Positions 45,117 to 53,814 of a DNA stretch of 64,000 nucleotides are shown here, in pieces (the stretch's first letter is position 1; every line of letters starts with the position of its first letter). Under the pieces are notes generated by a model, which was given only the letters and a program-made list of their open reading frames with translations, searched no databases and was not told the DNA's origin. The stretch is from Flammeovirga sp. OC4 (GTDB lineage: Bacteria > Bacteroidota > Bacteroidia > Cytophagales > Flammeovirgaceae), in NCBI RefSeq assembly GCF_000812565.1, contig NZ_JTAM01000025.1:1-64000 (forward strand), read 5' to 3'. The translations under genes and the position numbers were made by a program.

Positions 45117-47348
45117 CTATTTTTTTATAAATTTTATAGGTTGATGATTTACTCTTAAAATATATTGACCTTTTGGAAGATCGTCTAATTCAAGCGTTGT
45201 TTTAAAAGTATATTGACTTAATTCAACTGTTTTAACATTAATCCCTATCAAGTTATAAATTTCGATCAATTGGATTGGTTGTGACGATTCAACATTTACA
45301 GCTCCAAATGTTGGGTTTGGATAAAGCGATAAAATAGCCTTGTCCTTATCAATGGAAGTTACCTGCTCTTCTGCTTTTACAACCACTTCAAACTCTTTCA
45401 CTAGTGTGAAATCTCCAAGTTGTAAAGTAGCAGTAAGGTTGGTAGTCACATCTCTAAATGATCTTGTTACTTTTCCTTCATTGGTTATTGTTGTTCTATC
45501 AGATACCCATACCACTATCGTATTATACATTCCACTTGTTGCTAAAATCACATCAGCAGTCACACTTTCAGCATTATCACCTTCTGCAAATTGAATTTCC
45601 AATGCATCAAAAGCTTCTTGCAACAATGCTTCTTCATCATTCAGAACCGTCACTACAAAATCTTTAGTTGATACTGCATCATTTAAAGTGATTGTTGCCG
45701 TTAATGTAACCTCTGTTACTTCCACCGGTACTGTAACTATTCCTGTAGAAGTAACTATAGCATCATTACTAGAGGCCCAAGTGATCACTACATCTTGATA
45801 TTCTGTATCTTCTGTTGGTAATATCATGGATTGCGTAACCTCCATTGCATTATCTCCATCAGCAAATTCTATCGCTATACGGCTTGTCACTTTTTCAACG
45901 ATTTCCTCATCTGGAGTAGGTACAGTCGATAAAGTAAAAGTTTTTGTTGCTGATGATTCTCCTAAAGTTAAAGTCGCAACTATAGACGCTGTTACAGCAT
46001 CATCAGTAATTATAACTTCTCCGTTATCTGAAATATTAGTATGTGCACTGGCATCCCATGTAATCACCGAATTATGTAAACCACCCGCTGGTAATGTAAT
46101 ATTTTGTGAAACATGATCAGCATCATCCCCTTCTTCAAATACGATCTCTAAAGCTTCAACTGCTTCCTGTAAAAGTTCTTCTTCGGTAGGTTCACGCACT
46201 TCCAATAATACTTTAATATTAAATTCTTTTGTATCAGAAGCATCATTTTTAGTTAAAGTAGCCGTCACCACCACATCGGTATCGACTTCTAAACGAGTCA
46301 CTTCACCTGATGCTGTAATTACAGAAGAGTTTGAGGATACCCAACTTACAACCACACCATTTTCGCCTGAAGTAGGTAAAGTAATATCTTGAGTAACTGT
46401 CATCTCATCTTCTCCAGTAGCATAAGTGATTTCCAAATTATCTTTTGCTAATGCAACCAGCTCATCATCAGTTGGTGGAGGTGTTCCCTCTCCTAAAACC
46501 GTAATTGTAAACTCTTTCGTAACCGATGCTGCATTTTTTGACAAAGTGGCTGTCAATACCACATCTGTATCATCAACTTGACGTGATACAACCCCTGTAT
46601 TTGATACCACTCCTACATTTGAAGAAGACCAGCTTACTATAACCTCATTTTCTGCTGTTGTTTCAAGAGTGATATTTTGCGTCACAGTATTTGCTCCTTC
46701 ATCATCTGCATAAATAATAGACAAGTTTTCTTTCGCTAAAGCAACTAATTCCTCGTCTGTAGGTGCTCTAGCAATCACTTTAACTGTAAATTCTTTTGTA
46801 TCAGAAGCATCATTTTTAGTTAAAGTAGCCGTCAATACTACATCTGTATCTTCTTTTTGCTGAGTTACTACTCCTGCATCAGAAATGACATTTGTATTGG
46901 AAGATGACCAATTGACAATCACATCATTTTCTGCTGAAGTTGGCAAAGTTAAATTTTGAGTTACCATTGTCTCATCTTCTCCAGTAGCATAAGTAATCAT
47001 TAGATTTTCTTTGGCCAAAGTTACTAATTCTTCATCTGTAGGTTCTTTCGCTAGTACCTTAACTGTAAATTCTTTTGTATCAGAAGCATCATTTTTAGTT
47101 AAAGTAGCTGTCAATACTACGTCAGTATCTGCCTCCTGTTGTGTCACAACACCTGTATTTGAAATGACATCTGTATTGGAAGACGACCAACTTACAGTCA
47201 CATCACTTTCTCCTACTGATGGAAGTGTGATGTCTTGAGTAACGGTTGTAGCATCTTCACCGCTTGCATAAGTGATGGCTAGGCTTTCTTTTGCTGATGC
47301 CACTAATTCCTCATCTGTAGGTGCGCCTGCTGCTACAATTTTCAACAA
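45117..47348 (-). CDS. 3' part of a frameshifted secreted repeat protein: seven atypical Ig-like repeats and T9SS sorting domain
   Basis: The product consists of seven repeats of about 90 residues, each beginning near PTDEELV..AKE and containing ITYA.GED, VTQ.ITLP, WSSSN, GVVT and VVLTATLTK, then KEFTVKV. This is the pattern of atrophied bacterial Ig domains. The C-terminal 80 residues (SLYPNPTFGAVNVES to IKFIKK) are a type A T9SS sorting domain, so the protein is meant for the cell surface. There is no signal peptide, and the first codon is a TTG inside a continuous domain. The frame continues upstream as PGEITFSHPLLKIV, showing that it is the second half of the adjacent gene. The first four repeats are very similar at DNA level. 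Confidence 0.8.
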   Translation of the reverse strand: MLKIVAAGAPTDEELVASAKESLAITYASGEDATTVTQDITLPSVGESDVTVSWSSSNTDVISNTGVVTQQEADTDVVLTATLTKNDASDTKEFTVKVLAKEPTDEELVTLAKENLMITYATGEDETMVTQNLTLPTSAENDVIVNWSSSNTNVISDAGVVTQQKEDTDVVLTATLTKNDASDTKEFTVKVIARAPTDEELVALAKENLSIIYADDEGANTVTQNITLETTAENEVIVSWSSSNVGVVSNTGVVSRQVDDTDVVLTATLSKNAASVTKEFTITVLGEGTPPPTDDELVALAKDNLEITYATGEDEMTVTQDITLPTSGENGVVVSWVSSNSSVITASGEVTRLEVDTDVVVTATLTKNDASDTKEFNIKVLLEVREPTEEELLQEAVEALEIVFEEGDDADHVSQNITLPAGGLHNSVITWDASAHTNISDNGEVIITDDAVTASIVATLTLGESSATKTFTLSTVPTPDEEIVEKVTSRIAIEFADGDNAMEVTQSMILPTEDTEYQDVVITWASSNDAIVTSTGIVTVPVEVTEVTLTATITLNDAVSTKDFVVTVLNDEEALLQEAFDALEIQFAEGDNAESVTADVILATSGMYNTIVVWVSDRTTITNEGKVTRSFRDVTTNLTATLQLGDFTLVKEFEVVVKAEEQVTSIDKDKAILSLYPNPTFGAVNVESSQPIQLIEIYNLIGINVKTVELSQYTFKTTLELDDLPKGQYILRVNHQPIKFIKK
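46200..47340 (-). repeat. DNA tandem repeats of about 280 bp within the Ig-repeat gene
   Basis: The block TTCTTTTGTATCAGAAGCAT and its flanks recur nearly unchanged near 46225, 46790 and 47070, and more loosely near 46510, matching Ig repeats 1-4. The last three repeats (5-7) have diverged. High identity suggests recent duplication and makes recombination or assembly errors likely here. Confidence 0.75.
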
Positions 47349-48484
47349 TGGATGTGAGAAAGTAATTTCTCCTGGAGCACACTGTCAACGCCTCCAAATT
47401 GAACAGCCACATTCCATTGATAGGCATCTTTTGGAATTTCAAAAGAGGTTAAAAATGTTTTTTCTGTTGATGCCAATGTGAATTGATTAGAATTGACATC
47501 ATGGTTTGTAAAACCTCCCTCACCGTCAGGAGTTCTATATCTGAAATTAAATCTAAACTTGACTCCTTCATCATTGGATGCTGTCGCTTTAGCAGAAAGC
47601 TCAAACGTTACGTTCTCATTTTCCTGAGGTAATGCAATATTTTGCCAAGGCAAGGCCATCACCAATGTACTCCAGTTTCCTGTTATAGCATCTACTTTAT
47701 TGATAAGCACTTTGTTATAGTTGGTAGTACCTTCAATAGCTTGAATAGTGTTAGGTGCTGTAGCTAATGTATTGGACCAAATTGCCAATGTTGGGTTTCC
47801 TAAAGCATCTGCAAACTTATCATCTGGAATAAGATTATCCGGATCACTTGGTTCTTGTGGCTTATCTTCCTCATCAGTATCTAACGTCAATGAAGGCTCG
47901 TAAAAATAGATATCGCCAACAGCACCACTTTTACTACCGCCAAATTGAATATCAAGATTCCATTGGAAAGCGTCATTAGGAACTTCAATAGGAACAATAA
48001 ACTCTTGTTCTGAACTCGTAAGTTCAAAAACATCTGAATAAACGTTATTGTTGACAATTTGATCATCTCCGTCTTTTGTTCTATAACGGAAGTAAAATCT
48101 GAACTTTACACCATCATCATTTGATGCTTTTAATTTTCCAGATAAAATGAAATTGACATTTCCTTCTTGAGTACTAAGATCAATATCTTGCCAAGTTATA
48201 CCCATTTTAAGGGTATTCCAATTCCCAGAAACATCAGTCTTGGAAATTAAAATTTGATGATTGTCTCCTGTTCCTGCTACTGCTGTAATTGAATTAGGAG
48301 CCGAAGCCACTGTATTCGACCATTCTTCTAAAGAAGGGTTTCCATCACCGTCTTTGAATTGGTGATTAGGAACTAAATTGCTAGCAGAAGAAAGTGATAA
48401 AAGTGGAGCATTTATGTTTGCAAATACAGATGAAATGCAAATCATGAGTACGCTTGCTAATAAAAAAGTAGTTTTAAATTTCAT
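47342..48484 (-). CDS. 5' part of a frameshifted secreted repeat protein: signal peptide and two carbohydrate-binding-like domains
   Basis: The ATG at 48484 gives a signal peptide (MKFKTTFLLASVLMICISSVFA). Two homologous domains of about 160 residues follow, each opening with LVPNHQFKDGDGNPSLEEWS or LIPDDKFADALGNPTLAIWS. Each continues with ILISKTD/VLINKVD, GNWNTLKMGI.WQDIDL, FRFYFRYRT.DG and QWNLDIQFGG. The build resembles CBM4/9-like beta-sandwiches. The second domain breaks off after FGGVDSV in an unrelated tail and stop, whereas the first continues GAVGDIYFYEPSLTLD. A one-base shift near 47375-47390 restores PGEITFSHPLLKI and joins the downstream Ig repeats. The intact locus would thus be 45117-48484. 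Confidence 0.78.
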   Translation of the reverse strand: MKFKTTFLLASVLMICISSVFANINAPLLSLSSASNLVPNHQFKDGDGNPSLEEWSNTVASAPNSITAVAGTGDNHQILISKTDVSGNWNTLKMGITWQDIDLSTQEGNVNFILSGKLKASNDDGVKFRFYFRYRTKDGDDQIVNNNVYSDVFELTSSEQEFIVPIEVPNDAFQWNLDIQFGGSKSGAVGDIYFYEPSLTLDTDEEDKPQEPSDPDNLIPDDKFADALGNPTLAIWSNTLATAPNTIQAIEGTTNYNKVLINKVDAITGNWSTLVMALPWQNIALPQENENVTFELSAKATASNDEGVKFRFNFRYRTPDGEGGFTNHDVNSNQFTLASTEKTFLTSFEIPKDAYQWNVAVQFGGVDSVLQEKLLSHIHC

Positions 48485-48585
48485 GCTTAATAAGTATACA
48501 TTCATTTCATGTTTGAGAATGATCAAAATTATCTATTCACTTCTTTATCATGTAATTAGTAGACATTGAATAGGAACCAATAATT

Positions 48586-48600
48586 GTTATTTACCCCTAA
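48586..48600 (-). promoter_or_regulatory. Candidate PUL motif upstream of the secreted repeat protein
   Basis: On the minus strand TTAGGGGTAAATAAC lies about 100-115 bp before the ATG at 48484. Similar motifs stand before three other PUL genes. Confidence 0.35.
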
Positions 48601-48682
48601 TTCTTAGTAAAAATACCCTGTAAGTCTTTTCGTTAGGAAGTCTAAAATACTGATTAAAAAAATGAATCCATCATCTCAATCA

Positions 48683-49804
48683 TTAATTATTCAATTTTTG
48701 ATCTATGCCGAACTGATAGATCACGGTTTCCTTGTAGGTTTCACCCGCTTTCACTAATGAAGATGGGAAATTAGGGTGATTTGGTGTATCGGGTAGATGT
48801 TGTGTTTCCAAACAGAAAGCGATATGTTTTCCATAAGCTTTACCTTGTTTTCCAACAAACTTTCCATCTAATGAGTTACCCGTATAAAATTGTACTGAAG
48901 GTTGAGTGGTGAGCACATTTAAAGTTCTTCCTGAAGCTGGATCTACAATCTCGATGACCTTCTTTAATTTTCCATTTTCTTTATTGAAAACATAACAGAA
49001 ATGATAACCGTTATTATTTAGCTTAAAAATATTTTCACCTATAGCTTTTTGAACAGTCAAATCCTTTTCTGTATTTCTGATGTCTTCTAATTGTCCTGTA
49101 GGTACAATATCTTGATCTATTGCAGTGATTGAATTGGCATCAATTTTAATTTTTTGATCTAGAATTGTATTCTTCATTCCATTTAAATTAAAATAAGAAT
49201 GATTGGTCATACTGATGTGTGTGTCTTTGTCAGTGGTAGCTTCAAAATCAATTCTAATTTCATTTTTGTCAGTCAATGTATAGGTCACCTTGGATTGTAC
49301 ATTACCAGGAAATCCATTGGATCCATCTTTTGAAAAATATGAAAAAATAACCCCAGCTTGATGTTTATCTTTAAAAGTCTTCTCCACTTTCCATACGGCA
49401 CTACTAAACTCTCCGCCACCATGAATAGCGTGTTTTCCTCCTTTGGTATTCAATTGGTATTTCACACCCTCAATTTCAAATTCACCATTTCTAATTCGAT
49501 TGGCAAAACGACCGACAGTCGCTCCAAAAAGAGGGTTCGGCTTTTGGTATTGGGCTAGATTATCAAAACCCAATACTACATCTTCCATTTTTTGATTTCG
49601 ATCAGGCACTTCAGCTTTTACTAAAATAGCACCATAGTTGGTAAGCTGAATATGCATGCCTTTTGGATTTTTAATATCCAATAAAAATATCTTTTCTGTA
49701 CCGTCTTTTCCCCACTCTTTTTGCGAAAGAGAAAAACGTTTTTTCTGAGCAAGACTAATCTGAGTAATGAACAGAAAAAGTAAAGTAATAAAGCGTAATT
49801 TCAT
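48683..49804 (-). CDS. galM: Exported aldose 1-epimerase
   Basis: This mutarotase interconverts alpha and beta anomers of free aldoses such as galactose. A signal peptide (about residues 1-19, ending SLAQ) places it in the periplasm. Family marks are LTNYGAILVKAEVPDR, GATVGRFANRIRNGEF, HAIHGGGEFSSAVW with an active-site His, TNHSYFNLNG with the second His, and FCLETQHLPDTPNHPNFPS near the C terminus. It starts 15 bp after a GH29 gene and so is the last gene of the GH29-GH29-galM operon. Placed next to fucosidases, it would help process released sugars. Confidence 0.92.
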   Translation of the reverse strand: MKLRFITLLFLFITQISLAQKKRFSLSQKEWGKDGTEKIFLLDIKNPKGMHIQLTNYGAILVKAEVPDRNQKMEDVVLGFDNLAQYQKPNPLFGATVGRFANRIRNGEFEIEGVKYQLNTKGGKHAIHGGGEFSSAVWKVEKTFKDKHQAGVIFSYFSKDGSNGFPGNVQSKVTYTLTDKNEIRIDFEATTDKDTHISMTNHSYFNLNGMKNTILDQKIKIDANSITAIDQDIVPTGQLEDIRNTEKDLTVQKAIGENIFKLNNNGYHFCYVFNKENGKLKKVIEIVDPASGRTLNVLTTQPSVQFYTGNSLDGKFVGKQGKAYGKHIAFCLETQHLPDTPNHPNFPSSLVKAGETYKETVIYQFGIDQKLNN

Positions 49805-49819
49805 TTCGATTAGTCGTTT

Positions 49820-51346
49820 TTATAGTAATTTGTTTTGAAATTCAATTTCAAAAGAACGTGCATATTTACTAGGTCTATCTTTAGATAGAAAAACGGAAAG
49901 TCCTCCATCTGTTTGCTTCCATTCTACTTTCTCTTCACTACCTAACAACCTGATATGTCTGATATTAAACTGAGAATCTACATTAGACAATTCAGGTATT
50001 TCCAATTCACCATCCTCTGAATTACTCATCAAAAAGACATACAACTTGCCATTATTTTTGGTGAAGCGGTAACTATCTTGTGTGGAATAATTGAGTTTGA
50101 ATTGCTTTGAAAAAGAACCTTTATAACTGGTCAATGATCCCTTTCCATATGTAACCCAAGGTGTTGCACCAAAAATTGCATCCTCATTAATGTCAATCCA
50201 TGCACCTATTCCTTTTAATATCTCTTTTTGAGCTTCAGGAATAGTACCATCAGCATTGGGGGAAATGTGCAATAGTACATTTCCATTTTTACTGATGATA
50301 TCAATAAAGTCTTCAATAACTCTTCTTGTTTTCTTGTTCTTTAATTCACCAGTAGAATAATTTGTATATTTTGCCAACTGAATGTTCGCTTGCCACGTTT
50401 CGTCTTTAATCTCTCTTACTTTGGAGTGATTAAAATTCATCACGTTAGTACCTTTAGGAAGTGCATTTGTATATTTACTTTGAGTCTGTAACACCACCCC
50501 TTTATCCCAATCAATCCCTTTGTTATAATAATACAAAGCTAACCTTTCATGATAAGGCTTGAATTCATTTTTATTCATAAAGAAATCAAACCACATCAAA
50601 TCAGGCTCATATTGATCTATAATATCAGTGGTTCTATTCCACCAATGATCAATGAAAGTCTGACTTACAGGTTGTGTTGGAAATTGAGAAGCCAAATCCA
50701 ATATTCTGTTGGCCTTTTGAAGGTCTGACTTTGAGCTGTAAAAATTCCAATTGTAAGCAAAGTGCGAAGACAAGCCCACTTTTAAGTGCTGCTTTTTAGA
50801 GGCTTGCATTAATTCTTTTGTAAGGTCTCTTTTTGGACCTTGATTGACACTGTTAAAAGTAGTGTGGTTTGAATTGTACATTGCAAAACCATCATGATGT
50901 TCTGCAATTGAAATTATATACTGAGCACCCGATTCTTTGAATAAACTGGCCCATTCATCTGCATTAAAAGATTCGGCGGTATATTGTGGTATAAAATCCT
51001 CATATCTTACACTAGTTCCATAATTTGCTTTATGAAAATCATGCAACGGGTGTGGCACTCTATTGATTACTTTACCATTAGCATTGTATTGTACACTATC
51101 AAAATCCATCCATCTCGCATAAAAAGGAGTTTTGATTTTTGGTACATTAAAAATACCCCATTCTACAAAAACTCCTAACTTTGCATCTTTGAACCATTGG
51201 GGTACTTTATAGCTTTGAACCGATTCCCAATTGGTATCGTAGGCATAATGTTGTGGTTTTTCGGAATGGGTTCTAATCATCGAAAAACTATAAATGGCGA
51301 AAAATGTTAAGCATACTGCTAGAGCCTTGATCATTTTTATTTTCAT
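49820..51346 (-). CDS. Exported GH29 alpha-L-fucosidase
   Basis: A signal peptide (about residues 1-22) is followed by a GH29 barrel. It carries VPQWFKDAKLGVFVEWG, a form of the family's FGIF.HWG motif. IISIAEHHDGFAMYNSNHT holds the substrate-binding His pair. The nucleophile is Asp254 in PDLMWFDFFMN, and GNVLLHISPNADGTIP completes the barrel. A C-terminal beta domain runs to the end. GH29 enzymes remove alpha-linked L-fucose, and some prefer alpha-L-galactose. It shares clear similarity with the GH29 encoded upstream but lacks the lipobox. It lies between that gene and galM, separated from the former by a REP-like inverted pair. Confidence 0.9.
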   Translation of the reverse strand: MKIKMIKALAVCLTFFAIYSFSMIRTHSEKPQHYAYDTNWESVQSYKVPQWFKDAKLGVFVEWGIFNVPKIKTPFYARWMDFDSVQYNANGKVINRVPHPLHDFHKANYGTSVRYEDFIPQYTAESFNADEWASLFKESGAQYIISIAEHHDGFAMYNSNHTTFNSVNQGPKRDLTKELMQASKKQHLKVGLSSHFAYNWNFYSSKSDLQKANRILDLASQFPTQPVSQTFIDHWWNRTTDIIDQYEPDLMWFDFFMNKNEFKPYHERLALYYYNKGIDWDKGVVLQTQSKYTNALPKGTNVMNFNHSKVREIKDETWQANIQLAKYTNYSTGELKNKKTRRVIEDFIDIISKNGNVLLHISPNADGTIPEAQKEILKGIGAWIDINEDAIFGATPWVTYGKGSLTSYKGSFSKQFKLNYSTQDSYRFTKNNGKLYVFLMSNSEDGELEIPELSNVDSQFNIRHIRLLGSEEKVEWKQTDGGLSVFLSKDRPSKYARSFEIEFQNKLL

Positions 51347-51366
51347 TTCATAGCATATTTAATGAT

Positions 51367-51446
51367 GTAGGGGTAGACCTATATGTCTACCCACATTTGA
51401 TTTGTTGGTGGAGCGTGATGGGTAGACACATAGGTCTACCCCTACG
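51367..51446. repeat. REP-like inverted pair between the two GH29 genes
   Basis: GTAGGGGTAGACCTATATGT and its continuation CTACCC (51367-51392) recurs inverted at 51420-51446 with one base changed. Each arm is itself a near-palindrome (GGGTAGAC/GTCTACCC). The arrangement, two palindromic units facing each other across 27 bp, is that of a BIME/REP pair. Confidence 0.8.
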
Positions 51447-51455
51447 TACGGACAA

Positions 51456-53057
51456 TTACAACGTTTGCTCGAATTCTCCTCCCAATTCAGTTTCTTTGTA
51501 GCCTTCGCATAAGATTCTGAATGCATGAGCGAATTTTGTTGGGAATGACTTTGGTCGTTTGATCACTAGTCCTTCGTCTGTTCTTTCCCACTTCAATTCT
51601 TCATTACTACCTAAAAGTGTCACCTTTTCGATCTTGTTATTCAATAGACCAATGGCAGTACTTAATGATTTGATCTTGATGTCACCTTTTGGGGTATCCA
51701 TCACTAAAGCATAGAATTCACTGTTACTTTTCTTCGTGAAACGGATATCATTTTCTTTATATCTAATTTTCTTTCTTTCGATCTTATGACCGCCAGCAGG
51801 AAGTCTTGTAGGACCTTCACCGAAAATAGTCCAAGGTCTTGTACCGTAGATAGCGTCACCATTTACCGCTAACCATTCGCCCATGTCTACTAAAAGGTTT
51901 TCCATTTCAACAGGTATTGTACCGTCAGGGTTTGGAGGCACGTTCAATAACATGTTACCATTTTTGGCTACGATATCAATCAAAATATCAACAAGTTCAT
52001 CTGATGAAACGAATTTTGCATTTGATCTGTAGAACCACGTACCTGGAGATGTATCCGTAATCCAAGCATCTTGTTTTGGTTGATTTGGTCTACCTCTTTC
52101 GTAATCACGAATTGCTGAAATTTCAGGGAAAGTTTCTTCTTTGAAAAGCACCGCTACTTCTTTGTTCCACTCTTCACCTTTGTTGTAGTAATACGCCAAG
52201 AATTTCTTTCTGCTCTCTTCGTTCATGTTTTCCAACCACCAGTCAAACCAAATGATATCAGGTTGATAGTTGTCGATATATTCTTTTAACTTGGCCCACC
52301 ATTCTTTGTAGAATCTTTCTGTAGGCTCATTGTTATAGAAATCGTGTGGATCAGTGTATAAATCATAATCTTCTGGATCTACACCACCGTATTCATGGGC
52401 TGGTGCGAAATATTTCCAAGTAAAGGCATGGTGGAAAGAAGCGATAAACTTCATTCCTCTTTTCTCTACTTCAGATTTTAGTTCTTTAGATACATCTATT
52501 CCTCCATAATTGACAGAGTTCCAACGAGTGGCTTTACTATCCCACATCGCAAAGTTGTCATGGTGCATTGCTACTGGACCTGCATATTTCGCTCCTGACT
52601 TTTCAAATAATTCAGCCCATTTTTGTGGATCAAAACCTGTTGGTTTGAAATTTTCAATCAGATACTTGTAACCGAACTCGGCTGGATCACCAAATTGCTC
52701 CACATGGTGTAAATAGTTTGTTGTAGGACTATCGTTGACTGTACCGTCCTTTCGATTGGGCAATTTACCGGTCTTCCAATTAGGAATACCATTTTTACCA
52801 TACATCATCATACCGTGCCATCCTGCTAATTTTTGCTTTGGCTTCATATTAACAAATGCACCAGAAATTGGTCCCCAGTGGGTGTATATTCCAAACTTGG
52901 CATCTCTAAACCAGTCTGGTGATTTGTTCACCTTGGCTAAGGACTCCCAATCTTCCGTAAATTTTTCTGTTGATTTTAGCTCCTGCTGTTTTGGTTGCAT
53001 TTGGCAAGCACCCAATGCGCACATAACAGACAGCGAAATTGTTTTCATTACTTTCAT
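51456..53057 (-). CDS. GH29 alpha-L-fucosidase lipoprotein
   Basis: An N-terminal lipoprotein signal (lipobox ALGAC, Cys at about residue 18) anchors this GH29 enzyme to a membrane. Family marks are KFGIYTHWGPISG, GPVAMHHDNFAMWDS with the conserved His pair, and the nucleophile Asp272 in DIIWFDWWLEN. GNMLLNVPPNPDGTIP follows, then a C-terminal beta domain. A second ATG at 53048 is equally acceptable. It is the first gene of the leftward GH29-GH29-galM unit and is divergent, over a 750-bp gap, from the hybrid two-component regulator. The two GH29 paralogues probably differ in linkage or in terminal versus branched fucose. Confidence 0.9.
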   Translation of the reverse strand: MKVMKTISLSVMCALGACQMQPKQQELKSTEKFTEDWESLAKVNKSPDWFRDAKFGIYTHWGPISGAFVNMKPKQKLAGWHGMMMYGKNGIPNWKTGKLPNRKDGTVNDSPTTNYLHHVEQFGDPAEFGYKYLIENFKPTGFDPQKWAELFEKSGAKYAGPVAMHHDNFAMWDSKATRWNSVNYGGIDVSKELKSEVEKRGMKFIASFHHAFTWKYFAPAHEYGGVDPEDYDLYTDPHDFYNNEPTERFYKEWWAKLKEYIDNYQPDIIWFDWWLENMNEESRKKFLAYYYNKGEEWNKEVAVLFKEETFPEISAIRDYERGRPNQPKQDAWITDTSPGTWFYRSNAKFVSSDELVDILIDIVAKNGNMLLNVPPNPDGTIPVEMENLLVDMGEWLAVNGDAIYGTRPWTIFGEGPTRLPAGGHKIERKKIRYKENDIRFTKKSNSEFYALVMDTPKGDIKIKSLSTAIGLLNNKIEKVTLLGSNEELKWERTDEGLVIKRPKSFPTKFAHAFRILCEGYKETELGGEFEQTL

Positions 53058-53106
53058 ACTCTCTTATTTTTTAAAGGAGCACTAAGGCAAAAACAAACGA
53101 ATGTTT

Positions 53107-53245
53107 CGTGCACCATAGTTAAAACTATGGGCAGGTGATAGTCCCACCTAATCAAGACTGAAGTCTTGAAAGTTGGAAACGTAAGCAACACTTCAGTATT
53201 GGTGAAGTCAATATCACCTGCCCATGACTTCAGTCATGGTGCACG
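53107..53245. repeat. REP/BIME-like inverted pair, GTGCACCAT type
   Basis: CGTGCACCATAGTTAAAACT followed by ATGGGCAGGTGATA (53107-53140) recurs inverted at 53211-53245. Each arm contains its own hairpin: CCATAGTT/AACTATGG on the left and CCATGACT/AGTCATGG on the right. The middle adds further pairing (GACTGAAGTC near 53156-53165). This matches the form of elements mobilised by REP-associated tyrosine transposases; no such gene is in the window. Confidence 0.85.
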
Positions 53246-53668
53246 ATATTTTGTCCCTTTACTTTTGTCCTAGTACTTAAGTCCACGACTCTTAGATTTG
53301 ATTTCAAAAAGCAAACAGAAAAGTATTTCCCGTTTTGCTTGAAACAAATGTAGATTGATACAATGGGAAGGCTAGAGAATTTTAGTAAATCAATAGGGGG
53401 AATAATCCATCGATCGAAAAACAAGTGGTTTTAATGAGAGATTGACCTTTTTGAAAATATCAGCCCACGCGATGGTCATTTTTAATAAATATTATCTTTT
53501 AACAAGCTGCCGATTCATTACATCAATAGATAATATTAATACATAAACCTTATTTTTGTGTAAGAATCATTTTTTAGACTAAATACGACTAACCTTGAAA
53601 ATAGAACCACTTGATTTTAGTGCTGATTAGCGGGTGTTATTTTGAAAAAGTACCCTATTGGGCGAAAA

Positions 53669-53684
53669 ATAGGGATAAATAATA
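53669..53684 (+). promoter_or_regulatory. Candidate PUL motif upstream of the hybrid regulator
   Basis: ATAGGGATAAATAATA lies about 130-145 bp before the ATG. It resembles TTAGGGGTAAATAAC and GTAGGGGGAAATAATT before two other PUL genes. Confidence 0.35.
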
Positions 53685-53814
53685 CTAATTTCACCCTTGT
53701 AAATAATTACACCACATGAATGAGTGCTTCGTTCACTAACACATCGAAAGGGCTATAAACAGTGCTTTTGATAAGACTTTTTTGATACACTATCCACATT
53801 AATGAAATGAATTT

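Larger units (their letters stand above)
53058..53814. other. Long divergent regulatory region between GH29 and the hybrid regulator
   Basis: About 757 bp without a supported gene. It holds the REP-like inverted pair at 53107-53245 and, near 53669-53684, a candidate PUL motif. Promoters of both divergent units must lie here. Confidence 0.6.

Noticed and set aside
45340-47238. Several plus-strand open frames inside the Ig-repeat gene
   Set aside because: They mirror the repetitive minus-strand coding sequence and repeat with the same period, so they are shadows.
51367-53245. The palindromic elements as CRISPR repeats
   Set aside because: Each occurs as a single facing pair without regularly spaced direct copies or unique spacers.
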